A stretch of 64,000 nucleotides of DNA from the NCBI GenBank assembly GCA_047495785.1, contig JBLDXI010000030.1, positions 434,001 through 498,000 of the forward strand. The letters run 5' to 3'. Below, in pieces: positions 1 to 10,578 of this stretch (the stretch's first letter is position 1; every line of letters begins with the position of its first letter). Under the pieces are notes generated by a model. That model was not told the origin of the DNA. It was given only the letters and a program-made list of their open reading frames with translations, and ran no database searches. A program made the translations under genes and the position numbers. This stretch comes from Lepidodermella squamata. Taxonomy: Eukaryota > Gastrotricha.

Positions 1-84
1 CGATTTTGCAAATCAATTTTTCGCTAGCCCCGTGTGCCCGAACTCCATGCACTAGGTTTATACAGTTCACATGACCCACGAATG

Positions 85-165
85 ACGGGGAACAATAGGA
101 ACAACAGGGACATTAGGAACAAATAGGACCTATAGGAACAAATACATGGATGATATTTCGAAAGA
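85..165. repeat. short degenerate tandem repeat
   Basis: A run of imperfect units built around GGAACAAATA / GGAACAATA, about 10-12 nt each. No gene is recognised from position 1 to about 860; the small open frames there have no family features. Confidence 0.4.
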
Positions 166-862
166 GAATGAGAAGAATGAGAGTAAAGTGTAGGTCTAAA
201 CTTGTATCGCCTTGAAAGTTTTGGAGTTCCCAGTCAAATGTCGAAGGCGGCTAGGCTTACAGTGGCAATTAAAAAAGAAAAAGGGGATATAATGTATGCT
301 GGTAAACGTAGCATCTTAATTCGACTCTCAAATGGATAGACATAGCAACGTAGTTCTCCTCACTGAGGACTCATGGCAGCATTTACATGAGTGGGGTGCA
401 AATTGCCACTTCCTAAACTATATATCCCAGAATCGGTGTTCTTCGGTGTTTGAAGACGTGAAAAGTGGGATTTGGTGGACATTTGAAAGAAATGCCGAGC
501 AGAAAATTCAAAAAGGACGAAAACATCTTTGCTGTTAGAAAAACAATCACAAGGCAATTTAGCGTCTTGTTTGTCTCACTGTAGGCAGTTTAGCCTCGAT
601 GATGCCCAATATATACAACGCCCAATAGTTGAAGGTCAAATTGCCTCAATTCCCCGGTTATGAGACGGTCGCGATATTTAATTACTATTATAAAAAATTC
701 AAGAAAGCTCTCGCATGGATGGACGAACTCAAATATTGCGTGCAAAAAGCGATATTCTTCATGCTAGAAAGGTGATGATAAACCGTGAACGCATGTTGCA
801 GCTTATTTTACTGTAGCTTTGAGTCAAATTTCTCATTTTTTATGTCGTATTTTATCGAAATG

Positions 863-1271
863 TTATTCGCATCTGCAGACATTGTGGAATCCAGACCATG
901 CGGGATTTCTGTGACAAAACAACAAAATTTCAGTTGAGCTGTGAGCAGTAAATTCAAAGTGAAACTAACAGGCCGGCACAGCATGGTGTACCGTCGCTGC
1001 AATCTTCGTACTTCCCGGCGCATTTCGGATCAGCAACAGCAACTTGTGCTATGCAGATGCACCTAGTGCCAAAGTTGTTCACATGCGGCGTGCTGTAATT
1101 TGATGAAAATAAGTTTGCAGAGTACATTTTGGAAAGGTGTCCTTACAGGCCCGTGCAACAGTCTTCATGAAGGCAGCTTCCGTTCAAACCAGCACAATCT
1201 TTTGCGATCCCTGAAGGGATGACTGCAGCGACGAGGGCTAAGACAGCCAAGCAAGCAATGATGCGGTTCAT
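863..1271 (-). CDS. small secreted disulfide-rich peptide, copy 1
   Basis: Three-exon gene, 97 residues: exon 1 1271-1147, exon 2 1092-970, exon 3 908-863, joined across GTAAGG and GTTAGT donors and CAG acceptors with the frame kept. A signal peptide (about residues 1-24, starting MNRIIAC) is followed by a short segment with the spacing DC..SC..DCCxG. Exon 2 adds a C.C pair, KC, DC and CCxG, and exon 3 ends in a C.C pair. Both introns are phase 2 and both directly follow a CCxG motif, so exon ends and cysteine modules coincide. The pattern is that of a compact knottin-like secreted peptide (antimicrobial, inhibitor, toxin-like or signalling); the function cannot be told. It is a tandem duplicate of the gene at 2699-3110. 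Confidence 0.7.
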
Positions 1272-1789
1272 TTTTAATATTTAGGTAGAAATCAGTAATC
1301 TTAAATGCGGGTTGTTATGATTATAACTTTATGTTACAATTCCGGGCAATTTATACAGCGCAGTATGAGAGTCCGCTGTTCGCTCTCACACAAGATACAC
1401 GTGATGTGTTAAGTGCTAAAAAAGAACAATTAGGTCAGCTTTTTAGCTGATTTCGGTGATGAAATAATGTCCCCTATATAGATATCTGATAAGTAAATTC
1501 CTGCATACTTTTGATATTCCCGCTTTGGGTATAGTTAAACCATTTCCTTATTCCCCCGAATCCAGTGACAATGGAAACATTCGAAAACGGACAAAAAAGA
1601 AAATTCGTGATAAGAGAATCGTGTAATTTAAAAGACGGGGCTGGCGGCGGGCTTGCTTTGATAAGCTGGTGTCTTGGCAAATCAGTATATACTGGACATA
1701 GACGAGGAAATATGTCAACGTGAGGTTTTTCACTGTATAGACGACTCGGAGTCCAATTTTTGCTTATACCGTCTATACCGATTTAGTTT

Positions 1790-2165
1790 TGCCTTGTAAT
1801 AATGAACCCACAACCCCTGCCTTATGAACGGGACCCGGCCTTTATTTCGGCCCTGCTCTATATTTATGGAAATTAACTTTGAGCAACCGTATGCAACGGT
1901 TTTCAAAGCAAAATTACTAGAAATTGCCCTCTTTCACATCTTTTTAAGCTTCGATAGAATGTGAGGTGAAGTGGATTAAACTGCTCATTCGCAGGAGTTT
2001 GAACCCTTGCGAAGCTGCGGGGTAGCACTTGAGACGCATGCACATAATGTGGCCCCTGCCTTGTAATCGGGCCCTGCACTGTATTTTCTTAAACGATTGA
2101 CCTCGAGGCTCTGCCTTATGAACGGGACTACCCTTTAGGTTCTGCCTTGTAAATCGGAGTATACG
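1790..2165. repeat. imperfect direct repeats in the spacer
   Basis: The phrases CCTGCCTTATGAACGGGAC and CCTTGTAATCGGGCCCTGC recur with changes around 1817-1860, 2055-2080 and 2110-2160. No coding content is recognised. It may be a decayed repeat element. Confidence 0.35.
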
Positions 2166-2698
2166 AAACATCCAACTTATTCTTGGGGAGTCGCTTTCAC
2201 AGGCGCGATGATAGAGGTTCGAAGCACATTCTCAGGCCTGCCTACGGTACGGCTCTGCGCGCGTTACTACCGGTCAGCTCATTTTGTAAATAAATCTAAG
2301 AGTGAGGTCCGAATTTCACGTCGGCTTTTACACCAAAATGCAGTAAATCGAATTCTCTTTCGTTTGAATATGAGCCGCGATAAGTCAAAACCGTAAGCTT
2401 ACGCAATTACGAGAAATTTTCACCAGAGCGCAAAGAAGCCTTTGCTCATCACCTTGCATGTGAAATTTTTCAAATTATTGGTTATGTTTTTCAGGCCGTT
2501 ATCCAGTGCTACAACAGCTTGACAGATGAAATGCGTTGCATTCCAGTAAACTAAAATAGCGATTCCTGAACTTTCGTGCTCTGAATTGTCGGACTGGAAA
2601 ATTGTTCGATGATCATATATTTTTTACATATATTGCAGCTAATTTTACTGTAACACTGAGTCAATTTCTCATGTTTTATGTCGTATTTTATCGAAATG

Positions 2699-3110
2699 TC
2701 ATTCGCATATGCAGACATTATGGAGGCCAGGCGGCCATGCGGGATTTCTGTGACAGAACAATGAAATTTCAGTTGGGCTGTGAGATGTATTTTCAAAGTG
2801 AAACTAACAGGTTGGCACAACAAGGTGTACCGTTGCTGCAGTCTTCGTACTTCCCGGCGCATTTCGGCCCAGCAACGGCAACTTGTGCGAAGCAGGTGCA
2901 CCTCATGCCAAAGTTATTTACATGTGGCGTGCTGTAAATCGTCGAAAATAAATTTCCAGAGCACACTTTAAAAAAGGGATCTTACAGGCCCGGGCAACAG
3001 TCTTCAACACGGCAGCTCTCGCCCAACCCAGCACAATCTTCAGCATTCCCCGAAGGAACGATTGCAGCTATGCAAGCAAACATAGCCAAGCTAGCAATGA
3101 TGCGGTTCAT
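2699..3110 (-). CDS. small secreted disulfide-rich peptide, copy 2
   Basis: Three exons (3110-2986, 2931-2809, 2747-2699) give 98 residues. Exons 1 and 2 have exactly the lengths of copy 1 (125 and 123 nt) and the same phase-2 introns after CCxG-type motifs. The signal peptide (about residues 1-24) is conserved and every cysteine of copy 1 is kept, although the loops differ, for example SCRVEDCC against SCLHEDCC. Conservation of frame, splice sites and cysteines between two diverged copies is the best evidence that both are real genes. Role unknown; secreted, probably stabilised by disulfides. Confidence 0.7.
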
Positions 3111-3701
3111 TTTTAATATTTAGGTAGAATTCAGAAATATCAAACGAGGCTTGTTGTAACTATTTTCTATGATGAATTTCCTGGCAATTTATACACCCGA
3201 AGTCCGATGAAACGTCCTATGAGAGTCCGCTGTTCGTTCACGCCGTCTCGCAAATTTGAGCTGATAAGATCACGTGACGTGTTAAGTGCCACGAATGAAT
3301 AATCTTGTCTGCAATTTTCGCTGATTGCGGCCAGGAAAAACGTTCCGTTAATGTATCTGATAATTAAATAACTGCATACTTCCAATATTCCCGCCCTGGC
3401 TGTAGTTCAATCATTCCTCAGACTAGCACGGAATTTAGTGACTTAGTAAACATTCGAAAACGGACAAGAAAAAAACACGTGATAAGAGAATTATTATTTA
3501 GTTCAAATGACTAGGCTGGGTTGTTTTGAAAATGTGGTGTCTTGGCAAAATATGGGTTATCATGTGGTTGGCGCACGCGCCGACAAGCTGTTCGATAGAG
3601 GGTTGAATCGCCTTATTTTTAAATCATTCTACTCAATTCAACACACTACAACAACATTTTAAAACACTTGCCTGAATATCACACATTTATAACTACTAAC
3701 C

Positions 3702-4715
3702 ATGCAGGCTAAGACTTCGACTTCAGTCAACTTGCTACTACTGCTCGGTGAGATAGCTTCGTCAATGCAATAGGTCTATGATAATTTTTGTTTCCGATTA
3801 AGGCGTTACTCTACTCGCTCTGGTGATTGCCCATGGCTTCGATTCGAACTCATGCGAAAGCGGGTCTTCCGAATCAGACTTCGTAAGTGCATGAGAGCCA
3901 TTCTCTCTCTTTTCTTCATCAAAATCTTTGGGATTCGAACTAAATTTCCAGAACTAGAGGCTTCGATAGATTTAAAATTAACTAACTTGGTGAATTAAAT
4001 TGTTATTTTTTTATTAAAATTTTTCCGTTCTGACGACAAATTTAGTCATTATTTCCAGGTTTTTATTTGTTTGGAATTTTTATTTTTAATTTATTTTTCT
4101 CTTAGTATGCCTCGGGAATGTTCGATGAATTCTTAGTCTACTTACTTTTTGTTCAATCTCTTCATTTTACCCATTTTTATTTAGCCGAAACCTATGAGTG
4201 GCTTTTACCGATGTGTCAACAAAACAGCACGAGCCAATTTCACGTGCCGCAAGGCGTCTAAAGGCTGTCTCACCGGCGAAGAAGCGTTCCCAGCCAAGGT
4301 TGCTTTCACAACGATGACCAAATGCAAAAACGCCCAGAAACAACTCTACATCGTGAAAAACGCCACCACTTGGGACCAAGCCAAGGCGAACTGCACGAAA
4401 AGCGGCGGCCAACTCGCTACCGTGAAAACAGCCGCAGAGCAGACAACGCTGCGTGGTCTTCTGGCCAACATCGAATCAGCTTGGGTTGGGTTGAAGGCTG
4501 CAACTGTTGGCGGCAACTTCACCTGGATCGATGGTACAGCTTTTGTCGCGCTGCCGCAACAATGGGGCTCTGGAGAGCCGAGCCGCGATGGCGCCTGTGC
4601 TCTGTACTTCACCTACGGCGATACGGACGATTTGCCAGCTGGACTGTACCTGAACGACGCGCCTTGCGATCTCGTTGCGAAATCTGCTGCTTGCGAAAAA
4701 TTTGTGCAAGTCTGA
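3702..4715 (+). CDS. secreted C-type lectin-domain protein
   Basis: Three exons (3702-3747, 3803-3882, 4185-4715) join in frame to 218 residues; the second intron, 302 nt, is unusually long for this window. The signal peptide lies in exons 1-2 (LLLLLGVTLLALVIAHG). The rest is one C-type lectin-like domain of about 130 residues: start YIVKNATTWDQAKANC, core WVGLKA and FTWIDG, end CDLVAKSAACEKF. The sugar-selecting EPN or QPD tripeptide and the WND calcium motif are absent (GEPSRDGACAL instead), so calcium-dependent sugar binding is doubtful. An AATAAA lies at 4771. It is convergent with the channel gene that ends at 4781. Confidence 0.75.
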
Positions 4716-4780
4716 ACTCGAAAAAACTCGAAATCTTGTTGATAATATCGTTTATATGAATTGTTTATGGAATAAATGAT

Positions 4781-6311
4781 TCAGATAATTATTCGGATAA
4801 TTACTGACAGGTCAAAAATCAAGACTACAACTAGGCACGTTGCATAAAATGACAAGTCAATTGTTCGAACATGGCTGATACTCATTGATAGCTCCCATCT
4901 TTTGCATAGAGTAACAAAGATGTGTGTTGTTTCTTTCAGCTTCTCAACCTGAGCCAAGGCACATGCAAGCAGAGTGTAGCCAGTGATCGATAGACTGATG
5001 ACGCTGTGAAAGGCCAGGACGCTTTTAATGTAGGGAATCTCAGCAGATTTCGGTATGAAGCTGTCCACAGTTGATTGCAAAACGACGAAGCCTAGCATAG
5101 CTGTTACGCAGAACATGAATCGATTCGACTCGCCAGGCGGCACAAGGCCACTCAACAGCATCGCTGAGAGTAGGACGAAGTTAGGTAGGATTATGTCCAG
5201 AACGTAAACAACGTATTTTCGACGGAAATAAAAGCTAAACGTAACAGATGTGTAATTGCGAAAGGAGCCGCCGAAATACAAGCTCTGCGATGACGTAGAA
5301 GCGTTAGCTGAGAGGAACAGCCATATTTCTTTTGGGCCGATGAACGTTTCTTGATCGATATGTAACGGGTATTCGTCGAGCCCTAATTCCAGGATTTCTC
5401 CATCGTCGAAAGAGTCAATGCTGACGGAACAGAGCTGATAATCGAAGGGGAAGTTTTTCAAGCTGAAATGATCAAGTTGAGATATGAAACGAAAGAATTA
5501 TGCAATTAACCTCAAACTACACGATGAGGTGAGCGAGTCAAGATAAGTTGTCCATGAGATTCCGTCTTGTTGGATATAAACTGGAGTCACGCTCATTTCT
5601 CTATGGAATATAATGACAAAGTTATTTTGCAAAAGAATTCGAAGAAGCTCTCACTCTCTGGCTCGAGATAAGTCACCGGCGCTATTCGAGTGGAATACTC
5701 GCGGAAACCAAGTTTCACTGCCGGGTATGCTGAATGATTTGATGCTTTCACTTTCATTTTGCTGGGAATCCATCCACTCAGCACATTCATGCTGCCAGAC
5801 AAACGAGATTTCTGCTACGATGGAAAATCTAGACAAATCAGATAAATTAAAAGTATTTTTTATTAAAAGATGAATTCAAACAATTTCTCAAATTAATCAG
5901 AAAAAATTATGTAACATTAACTGCGTAGCAATTTAATAAATTTCTGAACGAGTTTTCTAAATTTTTTGTGGAGTGATGAATTAATCAAGTATGTATATGG
6001 TATATGCAAAACTCAATTTCGGTCTTCTACCTTCTAATAATTCTCTTCCAATTTATAGCTTATTTTACAAGATGATCCAACATCCGGATAGGAAGAGCTT
6101 ACGTTTGGTCGACCTCGCTGATACCCCTGAAGTAGTAGGCCTGTATCGAAGTATTCACGGCGACTGGTTTGCTGAGGTGTGTTAATGGCGGAGATTTAGT
6201 GTTGAATAGACACCGGTGAACAATCTCTTGCTTGAGGCTTTCAGATTTTGGCTGAACGGCCAGAATTGTCTGAAAATTGCAGATCAATAATATCAACGCA
6301 GCGAATCTCAT
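4781..6311 (-). CDS. Cys-loop ligand-gated ion channel subunit
   Basis: Four exons (6311-6103, 5828-5655, 5600-5511, 5462-4781), introns all phase 2, give 384 residues with no interruption. Order: signal peptide, beta-sandwich ligand-binding domain, the Cys-loop (SSC, then SLKNFPFDYQLC), then four membrane helices: M1 near YVLDIILPNFVLL, M2 near FCVTAMLGFVVLQS, M3 near KSVLAFHSVISLS and M4 at the C-terminus. It should form part of a pentameric neurotransmitter-gated channel in the plasma membrane. The loop between M3 and M4 is only about 30 residues, much shorter than in typical animal nicotinic or GABA-A subunits. The ligand and ion selectivity cannot be assigned. Related to the copies at 6821, 20276 and 31244. 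Confidence 0.8.
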
Positions 6312-6429
6312 GTTTGCTTTTTTTTATTTGGAAAAAAATGTCGTTCGCAATTTGAAATCGCATTTTTTCCCGAAGCAAACAGCACATTTGAGGGTAATCA
6401 ATGACGTTTTTTCCCCTAATAAAAAATGT

Positions 6430-6625
6430 GTCGATTAAAACCATTATGCGAATGATGATGATGGACAAATCGATGACGATGGCGCAAGAGAATTTCGGAT
6501 TGTCGAAATGTGCGCCAGGTAATCGCAGTCTAGGCACAGACACGCAATGTAACGTCCGGTTGTAAAATGCCTAGGTATGCCTCTGCAACAGCGCGAATGC
6601 AACGATATTGGAGACTGATTTGTTA
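6430..6625 (-). pseudogene. relic of a Cys-loop channel C-terminus
   Basis: Minus-strand sequence closely resembles the M3-M4 end of the neighbouring channel copy at 6821-7020: CATAATGCGAATGATGA near both ends, the AAATCGATGA and GACGCAAGAGAAT stretches, and the AACG-CCGGTT stretch. There is no channel body upstream. It is the surviving tail of an extra tandem copy. Confidence 0.65.
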
Positions 6626-6820
6626 AACGGTTTTTCTGCTGTCAACAGTAGATTATTGCCCTACTGTATGAGGGCCTGGACAATTGTAGCTGCTCTGTAG
6701 CTTGAAATAAGCCTAAAAAATTGAAGCTATTTTGGAGATTTTACTTTAAACTACACTCGTATGGAGGAAACAATTTTTGAGGGCAATGGAGTATAGATTT
6801 TTCCAAGGTAATTTGTCAGT

Positions 6821-8127
6821 TCACAACATAATGCGAATGATGACGGAGAAATCGATGATGATGACGCAAGAGAATATAAAACTGAAGAAAAGGATGTCGT
6901 ATTTTCTGATAGTCGACATTTTCGCTAAGTAATCCCAGCCGAGGAACAGGCACGAAATATAACGGCCGGTTTTCAAATTCCTATGCCGCGCCAGCTCGCA
7001 GGTTATCAGACAGTAAACAGCGCATACAACGCTGACGACGCTATGAAATGCGGTAACCGATTTGATGAACGGAATTTCGGCTGATTTAGGGATGACATTG
7101 TCCATAGAAGATTGTAAAACTGCAAAGGCGAGGACAATCGTGGCGCAAAACATTGGTCTATCAGGCATTTTCGGCGGCATGATCCCAGCTGATAGTAAAA
7201 CTGTCAAAAGTGCGAAATTCGGTAGAAAAATGTCGAGAATATAGATTCCGTAACGCCGGCGGAATGTGAAGATAAATTTAACCCTCGAATAGTCTTAATA
7301 CTCGCCTTCGAAACGGAGATGGTCAAGTTGAACAACTGCTTCAGCTTCCAGGAAGACCCAAGTATCTTTTGGGCTAACAAACTCGTCGAAATCAGAGTTC
7401 TCGATCCCATTTCCGGTTAGTTGGAACTCAAAGTTTCGCGTATCGTCGTAAGCATCGAAATCAATGGAGCAGATCTGAGTGTCGAAAGGAAATTGCTTCA
7501 AACTTTAGGGAAATCAATTTTAACATATTTCCAGAAAGATCGGTAGATCTCACTTCAAAGTACAAACAGATGTGAATGTATCGAGATAGGTCGTCCATAC
7601 TCTACCCCAAGGCATGAAAATAACTGGAGCTCTGTTTAGTTCTCTTGAAAGTTCATGGGATTTGTGAAGTAATTTTGACATGCAGCCAATTTGTACTTAC
7701 TCTCTTACCCGGAACATCTCGTCGTAAGCATTCGAATGGTAGAAGCGCGGGAACCAGGTCTCGTCTCCTCTCATATCAAAATTTCGCACACTCTTGTATT
7801 TTGTAGAGTTCTGCCAGTTGACACATGGATGTTTCCACGACAGTGAAACCTCGCCATCAAGCATGAACCTAGGATTTATTGAACAAATTTCAAAGAATTT
7901 ACAGATAATATCCTGAGTTACGTTTGGTCGAGTTCGGTGATTCCGCGGAAGCGGTAGGCTTGTATCGAAACGTTGATGAGCATGGGATTATTGGAGGGCG
8001 GAGCTTTCGATAATAGAAGGCATTCGGCGATTTTCTCGCTTTTCAGCTCATCAGATTTTATTTCGAAATTTCCAGCTTTGCTTGAATGAAAAATCAAGGT
8101 ATAGCAAATTATTACGCTGAGCCACAT
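6821..8127 (-). pseudogene. Cys-loop channel copy with an in-frame stop before M1
   Basis: The order of parts matches the gene at 4781: signal peptide exon starting at 8127, a ligand-domain exon around 7866-7740, then the Cys-loop region KQFPFDTQIC at about 7500. The reading frame runs through the ligand domain to GEY, meets TAA at 7295-7297, then continues in the same frame through a complete M1-M4 region to 6821. No splice pair that would remove the stop is visible. Either this is a young pseudogene, a truncated soluble ligand-binding protein is made, the stop is read through, or the base is an assembly error. Confidence 0.7.
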
Positions 8128-8797
8128 GTTGCATAATCTTTCGGCGTTTCAGGCGGTCACACGGATTGAAACCTGTCGATAGTAAATTGCATGCTTTAAA
8201 CTCAAAGTCCCATGAGTGCTATTTGCAAGGTATCTAGATGCATTCAACAGCTGATTGCAGACATTGTTTGCCTAAGCGCATTCGAAAAAAACAGGATGCA
8301 TGCAAAACAATGGATCGATTGTCCCAACCAAGTTGAGATCGCGTTTCGTACTCCATGATTCTATAATTTTTTGCAGGGTTCCGACTAGGCCCAGCTCTGA
8401 GGGGGGTAAATCGAGCATTTTGAGCCCAAAATTTGCAAATCAACAGGGGGGACCCTTACGTTTTCCAGAAATTTTCGAACGCCAGGGGGGTTCATTTACC
8501 CCCCTTACCCCCCGTACTCGGACCACTGATTTTTTGAAAAAATTCCTTATCTCCATCATTTCAGATATCGCGTTCTTCCTGAATCAGGATCTATTTTGAA
8601 ATTAAATTGAGGCTTTTTTCAATCTTAGGTGTTAAAAGGGTAGTTTTTACTTGTCAACGGGTATGCGCACTTGCCGGTATGATGAATGGAAGCCTTTAAA
8701 GCTTATGCTACTACGCTAATGTTACTACGTCTCATGCCTGCTGAGAGCAACAATATAGTAACAATGCAATACAATGTAACGAGTTGTCAACTACAAA
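8128..8797. other. intergenic, with a G/C-run dispersed repeat
   Basis: No gene recognised. Around 8390-8530 there are runs of G and C (AGGGGGG, CCAGGGGGGTT, ACCCCCCTTACCCCCC) like those in the dispersed repeats near 18.7, 22.2 and 36.0 kb. Confidence 0.4.
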
Positions 8798-10429
8798 ATG
8801 CGAACTGACCTTGGACCCATGCGGAGAATAACGAGGCGATATCTTCAAACAGGTGTGCTGACACTAGCTCTTTTCGCGACATCCTGCATTTTCTACAACA
8901 TCTCTCTACCATCTCGGCTCAGTTTCGTCCTAAATTGCAGAAATTCTATTAGGCAAAACTGGTCTTCACTGTTTGATGCTATTGAATCCGATGGTTCAGC
9001 TGGTTTTAACAACAAATCAACCCTTGAAGATTACGACCGAGATTTACGTCTCAGAAACGAGTTGGCCAACATAATTTCCAATTCACTCATTGAAAAATAC
9101 GTCAAGCCAACGAGCATTATTGTTAAGGAAGCAATTTCCAATAACATGACGCTGAAAATGCTTTCATATGAATGTATCGGCAAGGTTCAAGGCTGTGGCG
9201 GCTTAGGCGATCGTCTCAAAGGTATGGCCAGTTCCTTCATAATAGCCGTAGCTCTCAACCGAACATTTCACCTGAATTGGCAGTACAACAACCGGCTTGA
9301 AGACTTCTTCTATTCTAAACAGAACAGCTATCTGTATGACGCAGATCCTGAGACTTATCAAACTTTGATGGAGAGGTCTATGGCGCAGAAGAACCGTTAT
9401 GTTAAACTCGTTAATCAGGATGAAGAGCTGAACATTATCGAAGAAACTCGGAGTGCTGACTTGATTCGAACGATGGAAGGGGTTGATCATGTTAGGATGA
9501 ATACAAACGTTCTAACTTCAATTGAAGGCGTATTGCGAAACCCTGAGTTTCAAAAAATCCTTCAACCAATCCTCGAACCGGCTTTATGCTGTACGGATAA
9601 TGGGAGAATCGACGGATCTGTGGTCGTCGCAGCGATTTTACGAACTCTGGTCGGCAATCCTGTACCGAATTTAGCTGAAGCCTATGAAACGTGTGTTATC
9701 GGTCCTTCTGGTGGGAGTTACAAATGGTCGAAATCTTATAGAATCGGGGTTCAAGTTAGGCGCGGAGATAACGTTGATACATCTCTGGTTTCATCTCAGC
9801 AAATCGCCTGTTTTGGAGAAATGGCATCGAAAGTCATCAAAGAGCAATCGAATAGGTATAAACGCTTCATAATTTTCGTAACTTCCGAACGAATCGAAAA
9901 GGATCTGCTAGCAATTTTCGAGGAATCTGTGAAAAATGGACTTGGGTCAAGTTATTATACTGAAAAATTAACGATTAAGGTGGTTACAAGCTCTGACGAA
10001 TGCCCGATGTTGGTTCCGACCCATTCCGACAACTTGAATTTGAAAGGGAATGAGGATTTGTGGCTGATAAATGCGAAAACCTTCCTAGACTGGTACGTTC
10101 TGACCAAAATGAACCATCTAGTGATAGCGAGGAGTGGCTACGGCGAAACAGCGTCAATTTTCGGCATGATACCGACGTTAAGATTCGAGAGTGGTCTTTT
10201 TGTTGAGACGCCGTTGAACAAGGAGAGGAACTACCGGCATGGCTATGGGAAGACTTTCGAATTCCAACCAGCTGAAGCTACACTGAAGTCTCTCTTAAGG
10301 ATAAAACCGCCCGATTCGATATTCCATCCTATCGATGAAAAGTCTGTAACTTGTCGCTTTCATTACTACAATAGAATCGGTAGACAATTTGGCTTTGAAG
10401 TCATGGAAACTCACTATTTGGAATTTTGA
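8798..10429 (+). CDS. fucosyltransferase-like type II glycosyltransferase
   Basis: Intronless frame of 543 residues. A signal anchor at about residues 16-36 (GVLTLALFATSCIFYNISL) and a long luminal part suggest a Golgi type II enzyme. Motifs fit the alpha-1,2/O-fucosyltransferase fold: GCGGLGDRLKGM near residue 132, like the G-x-GDR / GNR start of the N-terminal half, and IGVQVRRGDN near residue 315, which matches the GDP-fucose-binding HxRRGD-type motif, although the leading His is Gln here. A late SGYGETASIFGM fits the family's second donor-binding motif. Several N-glycosylation sites are present. AATAAA at 10429 overlaps the stop. Met8 is an alternative start. The acceptor cannot be predicted. 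The next gene downstream is another Golgi transferase. Confidence 0.65.
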   Translation: MRTDLGPMRRITRRYLQTGVLTLALFATSCIFYNISLPSRLSFVLNCRNSIRQNWSSLFDAIESDGSAGFNNKSTLEDYDRDLRLRNELANIISNSLIEKYVKPTSIIVKEAISNNMTLKMLSYECIGKVQGCGGLGDRLKGMASSFIIAVALNRTFHLNWQYNNRLEDFFYSKQNSYLYDADPETYQTLMERSMAQKNRYVKLVNQDEELNIIEETRSADLIRTMEGVDHVRMNTNVLTSIEGVLRNPEFQKILQPILEPALCCTDNGRIDGSVVVAAILRTLVGNPVPNLAEAYETCVIGPSGGSYKWSKSYRIGVQVRRGDNVDTSLVSSQQIACFGEMASKVIKEQSNRYKRFIIFVTSERIEKDLLAIFEESVKNGLGSSYYTEKLTIKVVTSSDECPMLVPTHSDNLNLKGNEDLWLINAKTFLDWYVLTKMNHLVIARSGYGETASIFGMIPTLRFESGLFVETPLNKERNYRHGYGKTFEFQPAEATLKSLLRIKPPDSIFHPIDEKSVTCRFHYYNRIGRQFGFEVMETHYLEF

Positions 10430-10578
10430 ATAAAACCCGTTTTTCACTTGGCAAAAACATTATTTTCATGAAACTGCACTTAGCCATAGCAATTGTGTGG
10501 AAACACTCCAGGATGTGTGCTTTTTACAGTGAGCTAACAATTTTACTATTGTAGTATTTTTCTACACTACAGCTTTAC

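Larger units (their letters stand above)
830..3560. repeat. tandem segmental duplication of the small-peptide gene and its promoter
   Basis: The blocks about 830-1690 and 2630-3560 match in coding sequence, introns and roughly 400 bp of upstream DNA. Shared upstream stretches include the part around GTGTTAAGTGC and the part ending in GTGTCTTGGCAAA. The coding parts are closer than the flanks, as expected if the peptide is under constraint. Confidence 0.7.

Noticed and set aside
3551-3612. Possible tRNA on the plus strand (GTGGTTGGCGCACGCG ... GGGTTGAATCG)
   Set aside because: The A- and B-box-like phrases are spaced about right, but acceptor and anticodon stems do not pair. At most a decayed tRNA-derived repeat.
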